Origin: CACIIZ01 sp045565285
GTDB lineage: Bacteria; Pseudomonadota; Alphaproteobacteria; Rhodobacterales; Rhodobacteraceae
Length of the DNA stretch: 64,000 nucleotides
Direction of reading: 5' to 3'
NCBI GenBank assembly: GCA_045565285.1
Contig: JBJLFR010000018.1
Coordinates: 1-64,000, forward strand
A program made the translations under genes and the position numbers. The first letter of the stretch is position 1. Each line of letters begins with the position of its first letter. Below are positions 55,199-64,000 of the stretch, piece by piece. Under the pieces are notes generated by a model that ran no database searches, had not been told where the DNA came from, and saw nothing but the letters and a program-made list of their open reading frames with translations.

Positions 55199-56839
55199 CT
55201 ATAGTTTTAAATCTTTAGGCTTTTTTAACCCAAAGTATATTGAAATTAATAATCTTGTTAAGTATATAGCAGTAAATACTGAAGTGACTATACCTACACC
55301 AAGTGTAACTGAAAAACCTTTTATTGGACCTGAACCAAGCGTAAATAAAATTATCGCCGCTATAAAAGTTGTAACATTAGCATCTATAATGGAGGTCAAA
55401 GCTTTTTCATAACCTAGCTCAATTGCCCTATATAAACTTTTATTAGTTTTAATTTCCTCTTTTATACGCTCAAAAATTAAAACATTGGCATCAACTGCCA
55501 TCCCTATAGTTAATACAATTCCAGCAATTCCAGGTAAAGTAAGTGTAGCTGAAAAATAGGCCATTATTGAAAATATCAATGCAATATTAAAAATTAAACC
55601 AACATTTGCGAATAACCCAAATAATCCATAGGAAAAAAACATAAACAATAAAACTAAAATCCCTGCAATTACTGATGCAGCTTTCCCAGACTTAATACTA
55701 TCCGCACCTAATTCTGGTCCTACTGTTCTTTGTTCTAAAACTTTAATGGAAGCAGGTAAAGCACCTGCTTTAAGAAGTATAGCTAAACGATTACTCTCAT
55801 CGATAGAAAAATTTCCAGTTATAATTCCTGCTCCACCAGGAATGTGACTTTGTATAATAGGAGCTGAAATAACCTGATCATCTAGTACGATAGCAAATGG
55901 ATTACCTATATTATTTTTTGTATATTCACCAAATTTTCTTCCTCCTACAGGATTAAATTGAAAAGAAACTGCTGGTCTATTGTTTTGATCAAAAGAAGGT
56001 TGAGCATTAGTTAATTGAGATCCTGAAACTACAAATTTTTTTTCTAATTCCAGACAATTATTTATATCTTCCATATTGGCAACTATGATAGTTCTACTAG
56101 TTGATTTTTTATCACAATATACATTATCTTTAATAACTGGATGAAAAGTAAGCTTTGCCGTTTTACCTATTAGTTGTAACAATTCTTCAGCTGATCCTAG
56201 CCCAGGAACTTGAATTAAGATTCTCCTGCTTCCTTGCTTTTGAATTGTCGGCTCTCTAGTTCCAGCCTCATCTACTCTTCTTCTGATAATCTCTAATGAC
56301 TGTCCCATAGTTTGATTATCAATTTTATTTTTTTCTTGATCGTAAAAAGATACTTTAATACCGTTTTCTTCAAATATTGAAAATTTTAGTATATTTTTAT
56401 TAGAAGTAATTTCATTACTCAAAATAGAAATAGCATCGTCTATCTTCCTTTTTTTATTGAATTTTATAATTAAACTATCACCCTCAGGTGATATAATTTG
56501 TGTAAATGATCCTATTTCTTTTCTGAAATTCCTTAAAGTATTTCTAATTTCAGGCCAAAAATTTTGAATTCTTTCTGAATATACGTCTTCTAGATTTACT
56601 TCTACTAAAACATGTGCACCACCCCTTAAATCAAGTCCTAAATTTACTAAATCTGAAGGCGCCCAATCATACCATAATTTTTTTTCAGAATGCGGTTCTT
56701 GATTATCTACTAATTCAGATTTTCTCAAATCATTATATTTTTCTACTTGAGAATAGAAAAAATGAGGAATGAAATTATAAATACCCCAAATGCAGGGAAT
56801 TATTATAACCAGAATTTTCCAAAGTGGGAATTTTAACAT
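55199..56839 (-). CDS. secD: Protein translocase subunit SecD
   Basis: Proton-motive-force driven Sec accessory. 546 residues: N-terminal helix, LGLDLRGGAHVLVEVN near residue 70, periplasmic P1 domain with RRRVDEAGTREPTIQKQG, and the membrane part with GIVLTIGMAVDANVLIFERIKEE. Upstream yajC, downstream secF, the standard order. Confidence 0.96.
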   Translation of the reverse strand: MLKFPLWKILVIIIPCIWGIYNFIPHFFYSQVEKYNDLRKSELVDNQEPHSEKKLWYDWAPSDLVNLGLDLRGGAHVLVEVNLEDVYSERIQNFWPEIRNTLRNFRKEIGSFTQIISPEGDSLIIKFNKKRKIDDAISILSNEITSNKNILKFSIFEENGIKVSFYDQEKNKIDNQTMGQSLEIIRRRVDEAGTREPTIQKQGSRRILIQVPGLGSAEELLQLIGKTAKLTFHPVIKDNVYCDKKSTSRTIIVANMEDINNCLELEKKFVVSGSQLTNAQPSFDQNNRPAVSFQFNPVGGRKFGEYTKNNIGNPFAIVLDDQVISAPIIQSHIPGGAGIITGNFSIDESNRLAILLKAGALPASIKVLEQRTVGPELGADSIKSGKAASVIAGILVLLFMFFSYGLFGLFANVGLIFNIALIFSIMAYFSATLTLPGIAGIVLTIGMAVDANVLIFERIKEEIKTNKSLYRAIELGYEKALTSIIDANVTTFIAAIILFTLGSGPIKGFSVTLGVGIVTSVFTAIYLTRLLISIYFGLKKPKDLKL

Positions 56840-56874
56840 ACGACGTAAACTTGAAATTTTTAAAGTTTAAAAAA

Positions 56875-57190
56875 TTATGTCTTATTAATAATATTTACTA
56901 CTGTAGACCTCATGATACGAACTTTAGTATTTGCGGCTATCTCAACTTCTATTTCACTATCATCCTTGATTTTAGAAACTTTGCCAATAATACCACCTTG
57001 AGTCAAAATTTGATCCCCTCTTTTCAAGGCATTAACCATCAAATTATGTTCCTTTGCCTTTTTTTTGTTGGGGTCTTATAATTATAAAATACATAATTAA
57101 AAAAATAAGAAGAAGTGGAACTAGAGAACCTATGGTGGAACCAAATCCCCCTGTTCCAGAGGCTTGAGCAAAAGCAGGAGTAGCAAACAT
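56875..57190 (-). CDS. yajC: Preprotein translocase subunit YajC, frameshifted at a homopolymer
   Basis: Not visible as one open frame. ATG at 57190 reads MFATPAFAQASGTGGFGS, then a transmembrane helix and IIIRPQQKK, and stops shortly after eight T at 57059-57066 (A on the coding strand). With seven, the frame continues AKEHNLMVNALKRGDQILT, then a TQGGIIGKVSKI-type segment, to a TAA at 56875. That is the complete YajC pattern of about 104 residues, directly before secD. Confidence 0.88.
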
Positions 57191-57322
57191 TTAATAACCT
57201 TTCGATTTTTTATTTATTTATCCTATAATTTAAATATAAATTCTTTATTTTTAACGATATTAATTATTTAAAAGGAATAGATCGGTCAAGTATAATAATA
57301 ATATGGGTATAAAATTTTTAAT

Positions 57323-57670
57323 CTAATTTTTTTGTATATTAACAAAGCTATTAGAAAACGCATTAAGTTCTTCTTTTGTTAAATTTGATAACTTTGATCT
57401 TAATTTTGATTTATTAACGTTTTGTTCTTTTTTATTATGTAATTCACCCGGTAATGGCTTCCACTCTAAAACAAGATTACCTTTTTTTAATTTTGCAGGA
57501 AGAGTTAAACCATAACGGTTTGCTAGCTTTTCAAATTCATATCTCAAATTTTCTAAATCTCTAACTTCAAAACCTTTTGGAAATATAACCTCGCCCAGAT
57601 TATAGTCCAAGTCATTATTTTCATTAATAAGAAATTCCATAAAAGAAATTTGGGTCGGTTTAGAATCCAT
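57323..57670 (-). CDS. Hypothetical protein
   Basis: I do not recognise this 115-residue protein. The ATG at 57670 has GGAG six bases upstream; a second ATG lies four codons earlier. The first half is acidic with VIFPKGFEVRDLENLRYEFEKLANRYGLTLPAKLKKGNLVLEWKP-like order of beta strand and amphipathic helix; the tail is basic, Asn/Lys-rich. No signal peptide or membrane segment. Confidence 0.55.
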   Translation of the reverse strand: MDSKPTQISFMEFLINENNDLDYNLGEVIFPKGFEVRDLENLRYEFEKLANRYGLTLPAKLKKGNLVLEWKPLPGELHNKKEQNVNKSKLRSKLSNLTKEELNAFSNSFVNIQKN

Positions 57671-57765
57671 TAACTTCTCCACATCCTCTATATATATTAA
57701 TTATTATTATTTATTCAACTATATTTAGTGTATTATAAAATTGTCAATTTTATATGGTAAAAAGT

Positions 57766-58020
57766 TCAATAGCATAGAATTATTCTGCTATCATCTTGAT
57801 ATCCAAAAAAACAATTTACTTCTGATTTATCCAAATGAATTTTTAGATTCATTAGTTTATTAAAATCTACATTTTTATTTTTTAAGATTTTGTTTTTTAA
57901 ATCAACTTTAGATATTTCTTTTCTATTTAATAATTGAGATTCTATATCAATAACCTTAGCCAAAGAATTTGAGCATATGTAAATAAAAAAAAGAGAGGAA
58001 AATATAATCAATTTTCTCAT
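57766..58020 (-). CDS. Small exported protein, unknown
   Basis: 84 residues. The N-terminus is a clear signal peptide (KLIIFSSLFFIYICSNSLA). The mature part is short, Lys/Leu/Asn-rich, and ends in a Cys-Phe-containing segment (EVNCFFGYQDDSRIILCY) with two cysteines that could form a disulfide. Family unknown. Confidence 0.5.
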   Translation of the reverse strand: MRKLIIFSSLFFIYICSNSLAKVIDIESQLLNRKEISKVDLKNKILKNKNVDFNKLMNLKIHLDKSEVNCFFGYQDDSRIILCY

Positions 58021-58097
58021 TGCTAATACTTAAAAAATAAAATTACCATTTTTTCAATCTAATTTAAAAAATTTATTTAGGATTACCAAAAAAATAA

Positions 58098-58457
58098 CTA
58101 TTTAATCAATCTACATTTACTGAACCAAAACCATCGCCTCTCTATTTCAGGAAAAAAAACATAAATCCTAAACGAAGTATCTGAAATTGGAGCAGCAGTA
58201 ATTATAGTTCCTTTAGGTGACAAAAATAAATCATAATTTGGAAGGCTCAATGAAAGTTGTGAAAATTTAGGGATATCAGTAGGTAAATCTTTTGTACCTC
58301 TTAGATTTAATGTTCCACCTTCAATATTTGCAGTAAAAGTATCAATTTGTTTTTCAAGAGTTAAAGTATTTGTCCAAGCATCACATAAATAATTAGATGC
58401 GAACAGTTTACTAGAAAAAATTAGTAAAATAAAAAATGAGTGGAAAAAAAGGTGCAT
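58098..58457 (-). CDS. Exported protein, unknown
   Basis: 119 residues with a signal peptide (FFHSFFILLIFSSKLFAS) and a beta-rich mature region with cysteines near both ends (YLCDAW, SKCRLIK), which could pair in the periplasm. I do not recognise the family. It follows the two other small minus-strand unknown genes. Confidence 0.5.
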   Translation of the reverse strand: MHLFFHSFFILLIFSSKLFASNYLCDAWTNTLTLEKQIDTFTANIEGGTLNLRGTKDLPTDIPKFSQLSLSLPNYDLFLSPKGTIITAAPISDTSFRIYVFFPEIERRWFWFSKCRLIK

Positions 58458-58549
58458 TGATTTTATAAACCTATAAATTATATTCTAGATTTAATAAATT
58501 AACTATTTTTTTAAATATAACTACCTAATTTTTAAAAATTTAATAGATC

Positions 58550-60061
58550 ATGTATACTATTATTAAAAATACTGTTGAAAAATCTGAGAGAATTTTCATA
58601 GAAGCTCCAAATAGAAAACCACTGAGTTTTAATGAGTTTCACAAGAGCCTGGATAAAATTAAAATTGATTTTATGAGTTTAACAATTAATTCTAAAGATA
58701 CTGTAGCAATTGTATTACCTAATGGTCCTGATTTAGCTCTTTTATTTATTGCCTGCTCATGTTTTGCAATTTCAGCTCCTTTAAATCCTAATTATAGTAA
58801 AAAAGAGTTCATATTCTATTTATCTGATTTAAAAGCAAAATTTCTCATAGTAGATCCAAAATTAAAAACAGAGGCTACAAAAGCTGCAGAAGAACTTGGA
58901 TTAACCATTATACATCTCTCCCCCAAAGAACAAGTTGGAAAATTTACCTTAAAAAACAATAGCGATATTTTTAAAAACCCAACCTTCAAACATAATTTTG
59001 AAATCAATACCTCTCTATTACTTCACACATCGGGGACAACATCAAAACCAAAACTTGTTCAACTTACTTCAGATAATTTAATTAAATCAGCCCTCAATAT
59101 TGGAAATAATTTAGATTTAAATGAAAAAGATTGTTGTCTAAATATTATGCCATTATTTCATATTCACGGCCTTGTTGCTGTATTACTTACTAGTATTCTT
59201 TTTAATTTAAAACTTGTTTGTACAACTGGGTTTAATGCCTTGATTTTTTTCAAACTTTTACAACAATTTAAACCAACTTGGTACAGCGGTGTACCAACAA
59301 TGCACCAAGCGATACTTCTAAGATCAAAAAATAATAAAGAAATAATAAAAAATACTCCCCTTAGATTTATTCGATCTTCATCAGCAGCAATGCCTAAACC
59401 TGTACTATTAGAACTTGAAAAAGTATTTAATTGCCCTGTTATTGAAGCCTATGGAATGACTGAAGCATCTCATCAAATTGCATCTAATCCACTTCCACCC
59501 AAAGTAAGAAAAAATGGTACCGTGGGTTTAGAAGTTGGTCCATTAGTTAAAATAATGGACGGACTTGGCAATATTTTACAAAAAAACCAAGTTGGTGAAA
59601 TTGTTATAAAAGGTGAAACTGTTATTAAACAATACGCTAATAATAAAAAAGAAAGTCAATCTTCTTTTAGTAATGAATGGTTTAAAACTGGGGATCTGGG
59701 TTTAATCGATGAAGATGGTTATATCAAAGTTACAGGAAGAATAAAAGAAATTATCAATAAAGGTGGAGAAAAGATTTCACCTAAAGAAATAGATGATGTT
59801 TTACAGGAAATGGATGCTATAGAACAAGTTGTTTGTTTCCCGTTTAATAGTAAAAAGTATGGTGAAGAAATTGGATGTGCAATAGTTCTAAAAGAAAATA
59901 TGAATATTTCAGAAAAGGACTTAACTGTGTATGCCAATAGATATTTAGCCAAATTCAAAATACCAAGTAAATTTATTTTTATTGATGAAATACCGAAGGG
60001 TCCTACTGGCAAACTTCAGCGAATTGGTTTGTCTAAATCTTTAGGTTTAGATAATGACTAA
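58550..60061 (+). CDS. AMP-dependent acyl-CoA synthetase (oxalyl-CoA/Pcs60-like)
   Basis: Activates a carboxylic acid as an acyl-adenylate and then CoA thioester. 503 residues: P-loop LLLHTSGTTSKPK near residue 158, AYGMTEASHQIASNPLPP near 300, and C-terminal WFKTGDLGLIDEDGYIKVTGR, GEKISPKEID and the catalytic lysine in GPTGKLQRI. The SNPLPP context resembles oxalyl-CoA synthetase/Pcs60 relatives more than long-chain FadD. Substrate is inference. Confidence 0.84.
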   Translation: MYTIIKNTVEKSERIFIEAPNRKPLSFNEFHKSLDKIKIDFMSLTINSKDTVAIVLPNGPDLALLFIACSCFAISAPLNPNYSKKEFIFYLSDLKAKFLIVDPKLKTEATKAAEELGLTIIHLSPKEQVGKFTLKNNSDIFKNPTFKHNFEINTSLLLHTSGTTSKPKLVQLTSDNLIKSALNIGNNLDLNEKDCCLNIMPLFHIHGLVAVLLTSILFNLKLVCTTGFNALIFFKLLQQFKPTWYSGVPTMHQAILLRSKNNKEIIKNTPLRFIRSSSAAMPKPVLLELEKVFNCPVIEAYGMTEASHQIASNPLPPKVRKNGTVGLEVGPLVKIMDGLGNILQKNQVGEIVIKGETVIKQYANNKKESQSSFSNEWFKTGDLGLIDEDGYIKVTGRIKEIINKGGEKISPKEIDDVLQEMDAIEQVVCFPFNSKKYGEEIGCAIVLKENMNISEKDLTVYANRYLAKFKIPSKFIFIDEIPKGPTGKLQRIGLSKSLGLDND

Positions 60062-61049
60062 TAGTGATATCAATAAACATTTTTGCATCTTTGGGGCCGG
60101 TGCAATAGGAGGGCTAATTGCCACCAACTTAAAAGAAAGTGGTTATAACGTTTCTTGTATAGCTAGGGGCAATACCTACGATAAACTTTCAAAAAATGGG
60201 ATTACAGTTATATCAAATTCTAAAAAAATACTATCTTTTCCAAAAATTTATAAATTAAATGAAAAAATTCCTCAAATTGATTATTTATTCATTACTGTAA
60301 AGGCAAATACTCTTCCTGCAATTGCCAAGGATTTAAAACCACATATAACTAAGAATACAACCATTGTAACTGGTATGAATGGAATTCCACACTGGTATTT
60401 TAGGGGATTAAATTCAAAATTTAAAATAGCAAAAATAAAAGCTGTTGATCCGAAAGGAGTTATATCTAATTGTTTGCCCCCAGAAAGAATAATTGGTTCT
60501 GTAATTTATCCTGCAGCTAAACTAATTGAGCCAGGTGTAATTAAACATATAAGTGGTAATAAAATCACTCTTGGTGAGCCAAGTGGTATAAATACTGACC
60601 GTATTAATATTTTATCTAAAGCACTTAATAATTCTGGATTTAGAGCTCCTATTAAAAAAAATATAAGAGATGATATCTGGATAAAGTTACTTGGTAATGT
60701 AGCTTTTAACCCCTTATCTGTTTTAACTGGGGGAACTCTAGAAGAAATTTGTAAAAATCCTGAAACTAGATCAATTGTTGAAGAGATAATGATTGAAACA
60801 AAATTAATAGGTGAGAAATTAGGAGCTAATTTTCCTATTTCCATTGAAAAAAGAATTAAAGGAGCAGAAGCAGTTGGAGATCATAAGACTTCCATGTTAC
60901 AGGATTTTGAAGCAAATAAACCAATGGAATTTGATGCTATTGTAACTTCAGTTCAGGAATTAGGAAAATTAACTAATTCTTCTACAAAAGTATTAGATAC
61001 CATTGCAAAAATTTTAAAACAAAAAATTAGCTTATTAAATTTGTACTAA
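60054..61049 (+). CDS. panE: 2-dehydropantoate 2-reductase family protein
   Basis: NADPH-dependent reductase of the PanE/ApbA family. 331 residues: FGAGAIGGLIATNLKESG near residue 13, TVKANTLPAIAKDL, and the C-terminal DIWIKLLGNVAFNPLSVLTGGTLEEI with the catalytic lysine, then DHKTSMLQDFEANKPMEFDAI. It starts eight bases inside the acyl-CoA synthetase gene. True pantoate synthesis is one option; family members also reduce other keto acids. Confidence 0.82.
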   Translation: MTNSDINKHFCIFGAGAIGGLIATNLKESGYNVSCIARGNTYDKLSKNGITVISNSKKILSFPKIYKLNEKIPQIDYLFITVKANTLPAIAKDLKPHITKNTTIVTGMNGIPHWYFRGLNSKFKIAKIKAVDPKGVISNCLPPERIIGSVIYPAAKLIEPGVIKHISGNKITLGEPSGINTDRINILSKALNNSGFRAPIKKNIRDDIWIKLLGNVAFNPLSVLTGGTLEEICKNPETRSIVEEIMIETKLIGEKLGANFPISIEKRIKGAEAVGDHKTSMLQDFEANKPMEFDAIVTSVQELGKLTNSSTKVLDTIAKILKQKISLLNLY

Positions 61050-61191
61050 AAACCTATATATATCAGAAATTTAGCAAAAAAAAAATTATTTTATTTTTTT
61101 TCTAAACTTTTTTTAAATTCAGTCGTTAGGGATATAAAATTAATATTTTGCTATCTGGTTGGAACCAAACCGTTGGCATAGGGGTACATAA

Positions 61192-64000
61192 ATGTCTAGA
61201 ATTTCATCAGTAACTTCAGCAATGGAGGTTTACTACAAATTAACACAATCTCAATTATCCGAAGAAGATATAAAAAAAGAGTTATCTAACGAAGCAAAAA
61301 AACAAATTTCAGATACATCGAAATTAGATGATTTAACTGAAGTAGTTGGTGCAATAAGAGAAGAAATTCAATTTCTTAATAAAGCAAAAGATACATTTAA
61401 TGAAATTTATAGAATTGTTAATGAAGCTTACGAATTTCTAAAAAGTTTTAACCATAACGATGTTACTGAAACACAAAAATCTGCGCTGAAGGTCGAATTA
61501 GACAATTATATTAATAGAATTAATATAGCTGTTAGTAATGATCATAATGAAAATTACTCAAAAAAACTTGTTGATTATTTTAATAAACTTACAAGCATTG
61601 ACCTATCTAATATTAACGAACTATTAAGTGACCATGAGGTTCAAACCAAGTCCAGATTATTAGGTGGAATCGATAGTTCTATATCCACGAATGAAATTGT
61701 AAATTCAAAAAATATTACAGTTAAGGGGCCAAGGAGACCAAATTTAAACTTTGTTCAATTTACTAATGAAGCAGTAAAAACTATTGCCTCTCAAGTAAAT
61801 GCCAATTCTGAAAAAACTGGTGTGATTGCAGATGCGAGAAATAAGTTATCAATTTCAGATTTAAGTGCTAACGGTACATTTAGTTTTAAATTAACAAATA
61901 TAAAAACTGGAAGTTCTGGTCATACAATTTCGGGAATTAATATTACTGATAAATCAGATCTCACTCCTCTTTTTAGTTCTGTGAACAGTGCTACTGCCAA
62001 TACTGGAGTTAGAGCCGAAATCAGTGAAGACAAATCCATAGTTAGCTTGATTGATGATAAAGGTTATAATATTAATTTATCTTCTATAAATGAATCAAGT
62101 GGTACAAAAACATTCAACGCTTTTTCAGAATATAGAAGAAGTACCAGAGATGTTGATTTAGAAAAAGTATCTATGAATTTTGGAACAGATACTGAACGTG
62201 CTGGTGGCTACATTGAGTTTTTTGGTCATGATAAATTAAGAGCTGAAGATATTGATATAATAAAAGTTGATGCAGCATCCAAAACATTAGGAGATATATC
62301 TATTGTTGGAAACCAAATAAGTATAGGAACAGGTGCAGATTCCGCACCGATTGGATATATACATTCGACAATTGATGGTGAAGATGGTGCTCGACTTCGA
62401 ATTAAATTCTATGAGACTCTATTTCCAAATGGTGATTTTGAGGCTGGTAATCTTGGTGATACTAATCTAAGTGGTTGGTCTATAACAAATGATAAAGTAC
62501 GATTAGGGATTGATCAAATTGGAGGATTAAATTCGCCTACAGACCCAACGTATCCTGATAATAATCTAACAGCTGATAGTGGCTCTCCTCTTTATGATCA
62601 AGGGGCCTTAGCTACTGCACCGTTTGACTATATAACAGCTCAGTCATTTTCAACTTCGTTAGTAGATGGTAGTACAGATTCTAACGTAAACGCAAGTGGT
62701 AGCAACCCTAATGGTGACCCCCATGACAGTAAGGTTGTAAGAATGAATAGTGTATTAGAGTCTGTAAAGGGTTATGACGTAATACGTGGTCCTTATATTG
62801 TAAGTGATAATCCATTATATCTTAGATCTGGTGAAGTTGTTTCCTTTGATTTTAAGGTAAAAGCTGGAGGAGATTCTTATGATGCATTTGGATATTTAGT
62901 CAATTCAGATACTAATGAATTTCTCACAATTTTAAATGAAACTGGTGCATCTGATAATGCAGAAACTACTTGGGCAACTAAAAGTGCTGATATTACTAAG
63001 TCAGGAAATTATAAATTTGTATTTGCTTCTGGTTCATATGATTTTACTGGTGGTAGACTTTTAGGTGCCAATTTATACATTGATAACATTGCCATCACAC
63101 CTGGTCCTAAATTATCTGTTAATAATACAGTACTTCAAAAGATTGCAGATCATATAACTCTTAAAAACGTGAATATGGATCTTGAAAACCAAGACTTAAA
63201 TCCAAGAATCGAAGCAGCCATAGCACCAACTGGAGCTAGTATTACAACCAAATCTATTTTAGATGCTGTTACAACATCTCATGCAAATGCCGCAGGTGGC
63301 CTAGATGCTACACACACTATTTCTGTAGCTGGGATCTATGATACAGTCGGAGAAAGTATAGATACAAGAACTGTAACTATTGCTGCAAATGCTTCCGCTA
63401 AACTAATAAGTGAACAACTTAATGCACAAATTATGCATACAAATGTAGGTTTTTCAGCAAAAACAGGTGTTGTTATATCTGATGCTGATAATAACAATTC
63501 GATTAGGCTAAAATTATCAAATAACAATGGTGGTAATGCTACCATATCCGCAAATATTACTACTAATAATCTTAATAATCTTAAGGATGCTATAAATGCT
63601 CAAACTGATACGACAGGTATTATAGCTTCAAATGGAGTAGTAGCAAGAGATGATGATAGCAATGCTATATGGACATTAGGAAATGACAAACTTTTGTTAA
63701 CTCAATCATCTGGAGAAGACATTGCGATAACTGAATTAGCAGGAGTTGCTTTAAATGTCAGGCCTACAAATTTTGATGCTACAACATATGAAGAGAGTGC
63801 AAGTACTGTTTCCCTTCAAGCAGCTAGAAACCTTATTATAAATCCCATTACTAGTGATCAAAGAGTTAAGATCATAGCTGATCCTAATTCAATTCAAGCA
63901 ACCTACAGAATAACTGGAACAAACCTATCTGGAGGAGCACAAACAGAGGACGTTACAGTTTTACATAATGAAACAGAACACAGTACCAATAGTTTTGGAA
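61192..64000 (+). CDS. Giant flagellin-like surface protein, 5' part only
   Basis: Open from ATG 61192 to the window end, 936 codons with no stop and no cysteine. Residues about 1-160 are helical with heptad character and follow the flagellin N-domain pattern (SSVTSAMEVYYKLTQSQL ... LNKAKDTFNEIYRIVNEAYEFL). Near 190-300 and 715-850 are segments like the flagellin hook-IN motif (helix, then TGV-x-A and L-x-L-x-x-x-x-G). Residues about 404-638 look like a jelly-roll carbohydrate-binding domain (FPNGDFEAGN, GWSI, end LYIDNIAITPG). It is probably a surface or appendage protein; true size is unknown. No other flagellar gene is in the window. Confidence 0.7.
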   Translation, partial: MSRISSVTSAMEVYYKLTQSQLSEEDIKKELSNEAKKQISDTSKLDDLTEVVGAIREEIQFLNKAKDTFNEIYRIVNEAYEFLKSFNHNDVTETQKSALKVELDNYINRINIAVSNDHNENYSKKLVDYFNKLTSIDLSNINELLSDHEVQTKSRLLGGIDSSISTNEIVNSKNITVKGPRRPNLNFVQFTNEAVKTIASQVNANSEKTGVIADARNKLSISDLSANGTFSFKLTNIKTGSSGHTISGINITDKSDLTPLFSSVNSATANTGVRAEISEDKSIVSLIDDKGYNINLSSINESSGTKTFNAFSEYRRSTRDVDLEKVSMNFGTDTERAGGYIEFFGHDKLRAEDIDIIKVDAASKTLGDISIVGNQISIGTGADSAPIGYIHSTIDGEDGARLRIKFYETLFPNGDFEAGNLGDTNLSGWSITNDKVRLGIDQIGGLNSPTDPTYPDNNLTADSGSPLYDQGALATAPFDYITAQSFSTSLVDGSTDSNVNASGSNPNGDPHDSKVVRMNSVLESVKGYDVIRGPYIVSDNPLYLRSGEVVSFDFKVKAGGDSYDAFGYLVNSDTNEFLTILNETGASDNAETTWATKSADITKSGNYKFVFASGSYDFTGGRLLGANLYIDNIAITPGPKLSVNNTVLQKIADHITLKNVNMDLENQDLNPRIEAAIAPTGASITTKSILDAVTTSHANAAGGLDATHTISVAGIYDTVGESIDTRTVTIAANASAKLISEQLNAQIMHTNVGFSAKTGVVISDADNNNSIRLKLSNNNGGNATISANITTNNLNNLKDAINAQTDTTGIIASNGVVARDDDSNAIWTLGNDKLLLTQSSGEDIAITELAGVALNVRPTNFDATTYEESASTVSLQAARNLIINPITSDQRVKIIADPNSIQATYRITGTNLSGGAQTEDVTVLHNETEHSTNSFG

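Noticed and set aside
61174..61189. A TGGCAT-N5-TACA string resembling a sigma-54 promoter before the flagellin-like gene.
   Set aside because: The -12 GC element is absent and the string ends only a few bases before the start codon, too close for a promoter.

Overview
The window is a gene-dense, AT-rich stretch of a bacterial chromosome. Gene content and order point to an alphaproteobacterium, probably a marine one with a small, streamlined genome (SAR11-like or another low-GC oligotroph). The evidence is the blocks fabD-fabG-acpP-fabF-mltG facing rpsF-rpsR-rplI-dnaB-alr, ftsB-pdhA-pdhB-pdhC with a lipoyl domain on E1 beta, purL-bolA-grxD, yajC-secD-secF-Mth938, and der-bamB-yfgM. The exact lineage cannot be settled by eye. 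No rRNA, tRNA, CRISPR array or insertion sequence was seen, and no stretch over 300 bases lacks a gene.

Layout. 1-3619: a branched-chain-amino-acid-type (Liv) ABC transporter on the minus strand; livM runs off the left edge. 3726-8066: a glutamine-synthetase-family ligase converges on a 1009-residue fusion of an APH-type kinase, an M23 peptidase domain and a class III PLP enzyme. Together with the transporter this looks like an uptake and breakdown locus for an amine or amino alcohol. 8293-20440: an unknown exported protein, ppa, yqeY, carA, a UbiH-type monooxygenase, ilvC, secG, pyrG, a TerB-like protein, purL, bolA, grxD, zapA and a small coiled-coil protein. 20657-27916: transketolase, pgk, ftsB and the pyruvate dehydrogenase genes. 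27917-33184: cysE, mltG and fatty-acid synthesis. 33426-41713: ribosomal proteins, dnaB, alr, mlaE, mlaF, cvpA, a degenerate SDR and der. 41731-57190: bamB, yfgM-like, an RND efflux pair, an Atm1-type ABC exporter, a LysM protein, a LOG protein, an EamA transporter, sodB and yajC-secD-secF-Mth938. 57323-61049: three small unknown proteins, an acyl-CoA synthetase and a ketopantoate-reductase-like gene. 61192-64000: the first 936 codons of a very large, cysteine-free, flagellin-like surface protein that runs off the right edge.

Two things stand out. First, the triple-fusion amine locus and the giant flagellin-like gene are the least ordinary biology here. Second, five otherwise intact genes (the unknown exported protein, yqeY, mltG, the ABC exporter and yajC) are each broken at a homopolymer of 7 to 9 bases, and a one-base change restores a family-typical protein. 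That means either systematic homopolymer errors in the assembly or real slippage-prone genes; anyone using the window should know it before calling these genes dead.
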